Positions 56,180 through 64,000 of a stretch of DNA of 64,000 bases are shown one piece after another (the stretch's first letter is position 1; each line of letters begins with the position of its first letter). The notes under the pieces are model-generated. The model ran no database searches. It saw only the letters and a program-made list of their open reading frames with translations, and was not told where the DNA came from. The stretch is from positions 18,648,524 through 18,712,523 of the forward strand of contig NC_084472.1 in NCBI RefSeq assembly GCF_027409185.1, written 5' to 3'. Both the position numbers and the translations under genes were made by a program. Source of the DNA: Cynocephalus volans (Eukaryota; Chordata; Mammalia; Dermoptera; Cynocephalidae).

Positions 56180-57080
56180 CTGTGGCCCATCAGCACACCT
56201 GGACTAGTGCAGCTGCCTCCCTCCTAGGCTCCCTGCCTCCCATCTCACCAGCACAGTTTGTTTTCTCTTCTGTAGTCAGATGGAGCCTCTTTAGATCCAG
56301 GTTAAGACCATCTCCCTCCTCTGATCCAAACCTCTCATTACTTCCATTACCTGTTCTCTGTTCCCACCTGAAAGAAAGGAGACCTGTGATTTCCTGAGCA
56401 CTACCAGCTCAGCTTCATCTCTAAGAATTTGCATGGACTGGTATCAGTTCCTGGAGTAACCATCCACACCTCTTTCCATTGGTTGCCAGAAATGGGAGCC
56501 CCTCCACATAACCCTTGGCTGGGACTCAGGAACCTGGGCTTGGGATATCTCCAGGCTCTCTAGACCTAAGGGCTGGGAAGATAACATGTGAGGAGTTTCA
56601 GGACACTGTAATCCCAGAGGCCATGTGGGTGGGGTCAGATGGGACCAGAGAGAGACTTGGAAATCTTCCACTTCCCTATGATCTGTAAGTCTTCTCCAGC
56701 CATTGGAACCTGTGGGAAGAAGTGAATGACCATGGCCAGGTTCCATGGGCTCAAGTCTCCGCTGTACTCCTGCCCAGCCCTGGATCCAAGGGACCTCAGG
56801 CTAACCTCTGTGCTCACCACCTCTGTGACTTTCCATAAGGGATCACCCTCCCTGTGTTTCCACATTCCCATCACCTCCATTCCAGTCTGTTTTGATGACT
56901 TCCCCTCACACTCTCTGTTCCCTATAGACACAGGAAGGACCCAGGTTTTCAGAACCTTGCTGGCTCAGTCCCACCTCTCAGCCTTCACACATGGTGGTCC
57001 CTCTGCTTGTAACACTCTCCCACAGCCCATCGCACTGGCTGTTAGAAATAGGGACCCCACCCAGGAGCGCCTCACTGGTC
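56180..57080 (+). repeat. L2-like segments with unrecognised sequence between
   Basis: 56180-56400 ('GATCCAAACCTCTCATTACT') and 56870-57010 ('CAGCCTTCACACATGGTGGT') resemble L2 3' sequence. The middle (56410-56860) is not recognised. Frames on both strands here carry no domain. Confidence 0.4.
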
Positions 57081-57425
57081 TGGACACAGGGGCCTGGCTG
57101 CAGTGATGTGCACAGGTGCCCCACACTCCAGGCTTTAGGATTTATGTGGGGTGAAGGTGAGTGAGGGCCCGGAAGACTAAGCGTTTACCTGAGCCTGGTC
57201 CATCAGCCTTAGGAATCTGAGGGCAGAGCGGGATCAGGGGCCAGGGTTGATTGCAGGAAGTGGGGGTCTGGTCACCATGGTCCCTACCCGGGCCCTGGGG
57301 CAGGTCACCACGGGCAGCGCTGGTGAGCCTCAGACCTGCCTCTGTGCAGTGGGGACAGTGACTCCTCTTGTGCCTTACTGGTCTTGTCATCTGGGTCCCC
57401 ACCTGCTGACCTGGAACCTCCCACT
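57081..57425. other. GC-richer unique sequence, no gene recognised
   Basis: Frames on both strands at 57142-57528 lack domains. No repeat recognised. Confidence 0.4.
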
Positions 57426-57429
57426 GGAT

Positions 57430-58674
57430 CTCTTATTATTTTTTAATGTCTGTAGAATCTGTAGTGATATTTCCTTTTTCATCTCATTCTTGATATTGGC
57501 AATTTTTCTTTCTTTTTCCTTGGGTTAGTTTTGCTAGATGTTTATTACTATAACCTTTTCAGAGAACCAACTTCACTGACTTTCTCTCTTTTACATTGGT
57601 TTTCTATTTTATTAATTTAAGTGTTTATTTTTTCTTTATTAAAAAACTTTTAAAAATTAATTTGCTGTTTTTGTACTAACTTCTTGAGATAGTTAAATTA
57701 CTGATTTTCAGCCTTTTCCGTCTGCATTTAACACCATACAGTTTCCTTTTGCCATAAGTTTAGCCACATTCTACAAGTCAATGTTATATTTTCATTATAT
57801 TATAGTTCAGAATGTTTTCTAATTTTTATTGTGACTTATTCTTTAACTCAGGGTGGATTTTTAAAAATATCTATTTATTTTTAAAGGTGGATTGTTTAAT
57901 TTCCAAACATTTGGGCATTTCATTGTGGTCAGTAAATATACTCTGAATGATTTTAATAATTTGAAATTTGTTGATAATTTATTTATGGACAGCATAGGTT
58001 AATTTCATAAATGTTCCATGTGCTCTTGGAATTAATGAATACTCTTTAACTGTTGGGTGGAGTATTCTACATATGTCAAATAAATCAGATTTGTTATTAG
58101 TATCTCCCAAATCCTTAGTCATTTTTTGCCTATTTTTTTCTATCATATGCTAAAAGATTTGTTAAAATATCCCTCTACAATTTCTTCCTTCATTTCTTCA
58201 GTTTTTGAAACTATGTTATTGATGTATATGTCTTTATAATCATTATATTTTCCTGGTAGATTTGCATTTTCATCATTATGATTATTCCTTTTATCTTTAG
58301 CAATATTTCTTGCCTTAATGTTCACTTTGCTTGATATTAATATAGTTATAAGATTTTTTTTTTTTTTTTCTGGTAGCTGGCTGGTAAGGGGATCCAAGCC
58401 CTTGACCTTGACATTACAAGGCTGTGCCCTAACTAACTGAGCCAACCAGCCAGTCTTACAAGACTTTTTTGTTAGCATTCACATGGTTTACCTTTTTCCA
58501 TTTATTTTCAATCTCTCTGTGTCCTTATATTAGGGCATGTATCGTGTAAATTTCATGGTTGCTTTGGTTTTGTTGTTCTTGTGGTTGTTACGCAGACTGA
58601 CAATGTTGGTCTTTAAATTGGAGCTTTTATTCTATTTATATTTAATGTAATTACTGAGATAATTGGGTTTATAT
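57430..58674 (-). mobile_element. Old L1M/HAL1 LINE, left part
   Basis: T-rich on the plus strand, reading as antisense LINE coding sequence: 'TTTGGGCATTTCATTGTGGT', 'TTGTTTAATTTCCAAACATT', 'TGTTGGGTGGAGTATTCTAC'. This is an L1M/HAL1-type order. It continues at 61423 after the TAB1 retrocopy. A monomeric SINE sits inside at 58354-58455. No intact frame remains. Confidence 0.7.
58354..58455 (-). mobile_element. Monomeric tRNA-Ile-like SINE (CYN type) inside the LINE
   Basis: A T-run (58354-58369) is followed on the plus strand by 'GGTAGCTGGCTGGTAAGGGG', 'ATCCAAGCCCTTGACCTTGA' and 'CTAACTAACTGAGCCAACCA', which is the tRNA-like unit on the minus strand. Direct repeats TTATAAGA (58346-58353) and TTACAAGA (58456-58463) flank it. 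Confidence 0.93.
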
Positions 58675-58681
58675 CTATCTT
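58675..58681. repeat. Left target-site duplication of the TAB1 retrocopy
   Basis: CTATCTT, matched at 61416-61422. It runs into the T tract, so its exact right end is ambiguous. It is short for an L1-mediated TSD but supported by position next to both ends. Confidence 0.6.
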
Positions 58682-58687
58682 TTTTTT

Positions 58688-61415
58688 ATACCACCATTTA
58701 TTTTTCTTTACTGCATTACAAAAGTGATTCTATTTCCAGAGACCAAACAGCATCCTAGAGACATCCTTGGAAGAGAATTCCCTTTGTTCCCAAGCCTTTG
58801 TGACCAACGCTAAATCCGCTCACTGGAAGAACAGAGATAGCTTCACAGTGGAGATGGAGCTAAGGACCTTTGTTGAGACCTGTTTTACCTCTGCTTAGAT
58901 TGTGGCCTCCCGAGGCAAGCCAGCCTTCCCAGGTATTGCACTGGGTCCTGCTCTGCCACAGGGGAGATAGATTCCCGGACCACAGAGCGAGCAGGGGCTC
59001 TGGAACTAGCCTTTGACATTTCAGAGACCAGGCACACCAGAATATGCATGGCAGCGGCCAGTCCCTGGTAAGCTGTGTCTGGAGCATTGTGGGGCAGGGA
59101 AGCTGGGCATTGGGGAGGGGACCTCGGACACTGACACAAGGCCACGGTTTGAGCTCTGGCTCTACCACTGATCATGTGATTTGGGCAAAGTGCAAGTCTC
59201 TCTGGGTCTGCCTCCTCCTCGGAAAACAGGAATGGTAATCCCAGCCGACAGCCCTGGTGGCAGCCCCTCCCCACTGAAGGCAGAGAACACGTGGAAAATA
59301 GTCTACCTCAGAAACGGGGCCAGTCTGATGCTTCTCCTATGGGTTTGTGAAAACAGTTCACATCCCTAAAGCCCTCGGCCTCCCAGAGCTACAGGTCCCA
59401 AAGAACCTCTTCCTATGGGACCATTTTCCCCTCTTCTCTCTTTTGAATGAGCCCCCATAGCCTGACTCATAATCTGTTCATTATCTTATAGCCAGGAGAG
59501 GCTCATCACTGGTGGTAAAGATGGTTAATCTCAGTTGCTCCCCAATCTGTGGACATCCCCAGCACCAGTAAGGATCAAGCAAGGCAGAAACCAGATTACC
59601 CTGACTCTGGGGCTCCCCACCTCCTGGCAGGGCCAGACAGGAGCAGACCCTGTCGCCTCTCAGTCAGGCACATCCTCACTGCTCCTGCACCCCCACCTCT
59701 GGGGAAGCCCAGCAGCCCAGTCCCCTCTCCTTTGGCAGATCCAGGCCAGTGCTTCTCTTAGCCCAGTTCTCTGGGTTCCTTTCCACCTGACCTGCCTCCA
59801 CTGTGGCCATCCCTGGCTCCTGAAGCCTCCCTGGTCTTCCTGAATGTTTCCCACTGATAACTACCAGGGCAGGTGTAGGGATAGGGCCCAGGGACAGGTT
59901 CCATCACCAACCTGGGCTCCACTCTGGATTTAGGAGCATGGGGCTGACAGGCTACAGCAGGGGGGACTGCAGTCCAGAGGTGTGGGGGGCACCAGCAGCG
60001 ACACAGGGTATTCTAGGGAGGTGGTGGCAGGTGGGAGGATGGCCTTGAGAGAGCAGCATCTGTGGGGCCTGTGACAGTTCACAGGAGACCTTTTCCCATT
60101 TTGCTGCACACAACTGAAGGAACCCTCAGGGTGGCTTGCAGGCCAGCACAGCTGCCACACTTAGGACCTTTGTTCTGAGAAATGGCCATGGTCCTGGCTG
60201 AGGCTGCCAGGGAGGGGATAGGGAGGAAGAGGGTCACGCTGGTCTTTCTGGTGCTCCAGTTGCTTGAGCAAGGCATGGACATGGGTTACAGGTGTCCCCC
60301 TGCTGCTGGGGTTGGGATTGGTATGGGCTGGCTCATTTTGTCCAGTAGGTCACCAAAATTTCTCACACACGCTCCCACCACTGGCAAAGGTGTCCTCGTG
60401 GATGCACTTCATCTGGTCCACCATTGCCTGGGCTACCGCCCAGGGAGGTCTGCTTGGCAAACTGAGTGTCAATCATCACGTGGATGTCAATTTTCTGGTT
60501 GGCCTGCCTAGGCCCGTGGGTTGCCTCCAGGGCTTTATACAGCCCCTTGGACATCAACACCAGGAAGCCGATCACCCAGTCCAGTGGCTGTGCACCATTG
60601 ATTTCCGGCTCCGCGATGATCGGTTTGGACTTGGTAGCACTGAGTAGTGCAGTATCAATGTAGCCCTACTTGACCTTGTAATCCTGGATGCACCTGGTGC
60701 TCTCCTGCCCACAGATGACCCCACTTGCTTGATCTTTCTGCATCCAAGCCCAGCTGTGACAGGCAAAAGAGCTCATTCTCATTCTCCGGGTTGTGGTCCA
60801 CGTTCAGCTGTGTCACCTGCAACTCATCCACTGTAGATTTGTATAAAAATGTACAGCTCATAGGGACAATGGCAAGGCAGAGATTGTTGTTGACAAGGAA
60901 CTCCACGACGGCCATGGCTCCTCCTGAAATCTCCCTCTCCAATGCCTTGAGTCTCTCAAGGATCTTCTGATACTGAGAAGGCAGCTGGTGCTAAGGGACA
61001 CCCTCTGGCAGCTGGGACTGGAGGCTTGCCTTTTCAGCCAACGTGTCATCGATGAACTCCAGGAAGCTCCTCTCCACCACACTGGAGGCCTGCAGCAGCA
61101 CATGGTGCACGTCAGCCTCAGTGTGCTCTGTGTTGAGCTGGCCCAGCAGGAGCTCTGTAGACAGCCTCTGAGCCACGAAGTTAGTCACCTGGTTGCAATC
61201 AAAGCTGCTGAAGACCCCATACAAGCAGTTGCTCTCACTCCTTAATCTGAGCCAGTTGTCCTCTGGTGGGTGGCTCTCGGTGCCCTTGCCATCAGCAGAG
61301 CAGCTGTGGTTGGGAGCTGAGCCAACCCCAGAGAGGTGGCAGAGTGACGGTCATCCTTGCAGCTTGGAGCTGCTCTCTGCAGCAGGCACCTCCTCTTTGC
61401 TGCCATCTTGCAGAG
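58688..61415 (-). pseudogene. TAB1: Processed pseudogene of TAB1 (TAK1-binding protein 1)
   Basis: The minus strand reads as an intronless copy of TAB1, whose product is a catalytically dead PP2C-fold adaptor that activates the kinase TAK1. The start-like ATG is at 61404-61406 ('MAAKRRCLLQ'). Then come 'TNFVAQRLSTELLLGQLNTE' (near 61180), 'EFIDDTLAEKASLQSQLPEG', 'EREISGGAMAVVEFLVNN' (near 60930), 'STVDELQVTQLNVDH', 'GFLVLMSKGLYKALEATHG' (near 60550) and 'MIDTQFAKQTSL'. Lesions: a frameshift near codon 20, a premature TAG at 60991-60993 (CAG to TAG), further frameshifts near 60740 and 60440, and a deletion of about 13 codons after 'CQWWERV' near 60365, which removes part of the PP2C fold. Beyond about 60225 the C-terminal third is too decayed to read; about 59880-58690 may be 3' UTR. 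A minus-strand AATAAA (58697-58702) precedes an A tail (T at 58680-58687), and CTATCTT at 58675-58681 and 61416-61422 looks like the TSD. Not functional as TAB1. Confidence 0.93.
59135..59250 (+). repeat. MIR fragment inside the retrocopy tail
   Basis: 'GAGCTCTGGCTCTACCACTG', 'TGATTTGGGCAAAGTGCAAG' and 'TGCCTCCTCCTCGGAAAACA' is the MIR head and core. It is antisense to the retrocopy. It was either part of the parental 3' UTR or exonised sequence, or a chance leftover of an intron-containing transcript. Confidence 0.65.
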
Positions 61416-61422
61416 CTATCTT

Positions 61423-62530
61423 AATATTTGCTTTTTTTATGTTTGCCTGTTTATGCTTCCTTTTTTCTTTTTTTCTTGCTTATTTTCTTTTAATTACTCT
61501 TAGTTATTTCATTTATCCTTTTACTAGCTTGTTTGTAATCTATATTTTACTATTCTTTTCGTTGTTACTTTGGAGATTATGATACCATTCATTGACTTAT
61601 TTGCATCTAATGTAATTTACACTGAGCATTTCCCAAACAATGCCTCCTAGGCCCCATAGTTTGATGCTTCTGCTTTTCTTTCCTATTTTTGTTATCGTTA
61701 GCATTCATTTTAATTCTACATACATTTCCATCTCTACAAGACATTTTTATTGTTGCTTGATACAGTCAAAATTAGTACGTCACACATTTACCCTTTCCAT
61801 TCCTGAGTTTCTATGTTTTTACCTGGTATTATTTTCCTTTTGTAAGAATTATTATTCATATTTCCTTTAATGGGAGTCTGCTGACAGTAAATTATGCTTT
61901 TATTTGCCTGAAAATGTCTTGAATTTATCTTCATTTTTAAAGGATATTTTCATTAGGTATAGAATTGTAGGTTGGCATTTATTTTCTTTCAGCACTTTAA
62001 AAATGTCATTCTTTTTTTGTTGTTTTTTGTTTGTTTTGCGGGCGTCCACGGTCTCTACTGAGAAGTCAGCTGTTGGTCTTCTGTTTGTATTGTTGCTGCT
62101 CTGACAGTGATGTATCTTTTTCTCTGGCTGCTTTTAAGATTTTTGTCTTTGTCTTTGCTTTTAGCAGTTTAGTATTGATATACCAAGATGTAGTTTCCTT
62201 TGTGTTTCTTCCTCTTAGGTTCTAGAGCATTGTGAGTTTTTCCTTCATGGCTTTTGTGAGCTTTTGAAATATATAGAATGTTACCTCTTCTTACGTTGGT
62301 TCTGACTCTTGTGTTATCTCCCCATTTGGGTCTCTAGTGAGTGAAGCTTTGGCCCTTCTGGGGTTCTAATTAGATGAATCTTAGACCTTTGCCCATGTCT
62401 TATACATCCTTTATGCTCTTTTTTACAAAAAAAAAAAATTCTCATTTTTCATTTTTGTGTTTCTACCAACCTATTTTCCAGATCACTAAATGGCTTCTTG
62501 ATGATGTCCCACTATTGATCTTATGTTGGT
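61423..62530 (-). mobile_element. Old L1M/HAL1 LINE, right part
   Basis: Continues the 57430-58674 element: 'GCCTGAAAATGTCTTGAATT', 'TTCATTTTTAAAGGATATTT', 'GAGAAGTCAGCTGTTGGTCT', 'TTTTTCTCTGGCTGCTTTTA' on the plus strand is the antisense of the ORF1-proximal L1M/HAL1 region. No intact frame. Confidence 0.75.
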
Positions 62531-62674
62531 CAAACCTCTAGGAATGATTCTAATCTTTTCCCCTAAAATGTCCCTTTTAAACATTTGAAGGTAGTCTTCT
62601 TTAGAAAAAGCACCAGATGAGAAATCAGAAGACTTGAATTGTAATTCAAGATTTATACTAGTGGCATTGTATGT

Positions 62675-62790
62675 ACTCATTTTACAAGATAGGATTTGAG
62701 CTTTTAAAAGTTAAGCAAATTGCCCCAGGTCACACAACTGTTAAGTGGTGGACCTGGCTGAAGCTCAAGCTCTTATCTCTAACTGAGGGT
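62675..62790 (-). repeat. MIR SINE
   Basis: 'CTCATTTTACAAGATAGGAT', 'CCCCAGGTCACACAACTGTT', 'AAGTGGTGGACCTGGCTGAA' is the MIR complement. Confidence 0.85.
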
Positions 62791-62885
62791 TTATATTAAA
62801 CTTGTGGTCAATTACACTTCAGTCTTTTCTCCCATGAATTTTGGTCACAGCACATTTTCTCCATTTGGAACTTGTGTGATTCTGC

Positions 62886-62936
62886 CTAATCATCTAACTG
62901 TCTATCTGTCATCTGTCTGTCATCTATCATCTAATT
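62886..62936. repeat. Imperfect ATCT/GTCT microsatellite
   Basis: Alternating ATCT, GTCT and CATCT units. Minor simple repeat. Confidence 0.85.
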
Positions 62937-63029
62937 ATTAAATATTAAATGCATAACTCTACTTTTCCCTGTTAAATCTAAAACTGAGGGCTTGACCATC
63001 ATTTCACTCTGTCAAAATGATTATTTTTT

Positions 63030-63598
63030 TGATCATTTAACATACCCCTTTGAACTTGGAGTTATTCACAAATTTGACAATTTTCAAAGTTAAAAAAAGA
63101 CTTTTCTAGACTTTTTAATGAAATGATATCAGGCAGGGCCATATGGCAGACCACTGGCAACTTCAACTAGCTGTGAACATACCCAACTGTCCTATTATCT
63201 AAATCACATATTTAAAAATTGACCACAATGACATCCCGACAGAAACCCTCATTTCCTAGTAAATATATTTGATGGTTTGGCATGGTGTGACCTTAGTGAA
63301 CCCATGTTGGTTTCATGTGATCATAGCATTCTTTTCTAAGTGGTTCACAAACTATAATAATTTATTCTTGAATTTTGCCAAGGATTGACACCAGAATTTG
63401 CTTTGACCAGACTGTAGTTCCCAGAATCTAGGCTTTCTGAAATTTCACAATCAAAAACTATTTTCCAGTCTTCTGGCACCTCTTTTCTTCATGTCTCCAC
63501 TCCTCCCACCCCCAACAAAAAGGTTGCCATCAGTGGTTGCACAATTACATCCCTGAGTCTTTCAGTACTTTGGTTGTGATCTGTCTGGGCTGGAAGAT
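63030..63598 (-). mobile_element. L3/CR1 LINE relic (antisense reverse-transcriptase region)
   Basis: The plus strand shows, in order, 'CAGGCAGGGCCATATGGCAG', 'CAACTGTCCTATTATCTAAA', 'GTGAACCCATGTTGGTTTCA', 'TTTTGCCAAGGATTGACACC', 'GTCTTCTGGCACCTCTTTTC' and 'GTACTTTGGTTGTGATCTGT'. This follows the antisense CR1/L3 RT region. Very diverged, no frame. Confidence 0.7.
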
Positions 63599-63599
63599 G

Positions 63600-63795
63600 T
63601 GATCTCATTTGAAGTGTGATACAGTGTAAAGAGAAGTGTACCTTGAGTTATAGACCTAAATTCCTGTTTTGATGCATCACTTGCTAGTTGTATGACCTAC
63701 AGTAAATTATTTCATCTCTGTAGCCTTTGTTTTCTCATCTATAAATGGGGACAGAACCTCAAAGAGGCTTGAAAGAATTTAATGAGTTAAGAGCT
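63600..63795 (+). repeat. MIR SINE, near full length
   Basis: 'GTACCTTGAGTTATAGACCT', 'TTGCTAGTTGTATGACCTAC', 'TTTTCTCATCTATAAATGGG', 'GGCTTGAAAGAATTTAATGA' gives the full MIR order. Confidence 0.9.
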
Positions 63796-64000
63796 GTGAA
63801 AACGTAAGCTTCAAATATCCAAATTTCCCTTAATGCCTTATCTGTCTTGGATTTCAATGTATATTTAAAATATCTTTTAAAATTTGAAGACAATTCTTTT
63901 TGCTGGAGAAGACAAAGGAAACAAGAACTTTGGGGGAATGCAAAATGGCATAGATCCCTGAACAAGGTGTCACTTCTTATGGGGATATCTCAGACTTGCT
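63796..64000. other. Unique AT-rich sequence to the window end
   Basis: No feature seen. A short minus-strand frame overlaps the MIR and has no domain. Confidence 0.4.

Noticed and set aside
1-64000. CRISPR arrays, operons, bacterial genes, plasmid or phage features
   Set aside because: No spaced direct repeats, no dense long frames and no ribosome-binding-site pattern. Repeat content is clearly mammalian.
1-64000. Primate origin
   Set aside because: No Alu-like 7SL SINE in 64 kb, whereas at least seven tRNA-Ile-like SINEs are present.

Overview
This window is mammalian nuclear DNA and is almost entirely interspersed repeats and decayed unique sequence. I found no intact protein-coding gene, no convincing spliced exon and no functional RNA gene. 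The best species clue is a set of tRNA-Ile-like SINEs, some monomeric and some dimeric, with an internal 'GGTGCTGATAACACCAAGG...GGTTCGGATCC' unit and target-site duplications (TSDs). Their structure matches the CYN-SINEs described from colugos (Dermoptera). I saw no Alu, B1, BovB or carnivore SINE. A colugo such as Galeopterus is therefore the most likely source; this is inference from remembered family structure, not from a database search.

Layout. 1-6.5 kb: a 5'-inverted L1 with a small nested L1, then unique DNA with MIR pieces. 6.5-8.4 kb: an MaLR element (MST/THE1-like internal sequence plus 3' LTR). 9.0-12.5 kb: a monomeric SINE, an unusual L1-antisense insertion with TSDs and an A-rich tail, an old repeat and a dimeric SINE. 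12.5-18.5 kb: mostly unique with MIR and L3 scraps. 18.6-19.9 kb: an L1M 3' UTR carrying a TA-rich microsatellite and a long (CA)n. 23.3-24.3 kb: repeated copies of one old LINE segment. 29.6 and 30.9 kb: a SINE and a solo MaLR LTR. 32-36.6 kb: L1M, L3 and two consecutive L2 3' ends. 39-43.5 kb: an L1 3' end, two SINEs and an MLT-like LTR. 44-56 kb: MIRs, an MaLR LTR carrying a SINE fragment, another L1 3' end, shuffled L1 pieces and an MLT1 LTR.

The most gene-like object is at 58.69-61.42 kb on the minus strand: a processed pseudogene of TAB1, the TAK1-binding adaptor with a PP2C-like fold. It has a polyadenylation signal, a short A tail, a short TSD, a premature stop, frameshifts and an internal deletion. 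It lies inside an older antisense L1M/HAL1 LINE (57.43-62.53 kb), which also carries a monomeric SINE. The last kilobase holds an L3/CR1 relic and a MIR.

No genes here work together. The value of the window is in its nested retroposition history: datable insertions, TSD-bounded SINEs, a retrocopied gene and a retrocopy in L1-antisense orientation. Repeat subfamily names come from pattern recognition by eye and should be read as class-level calls.
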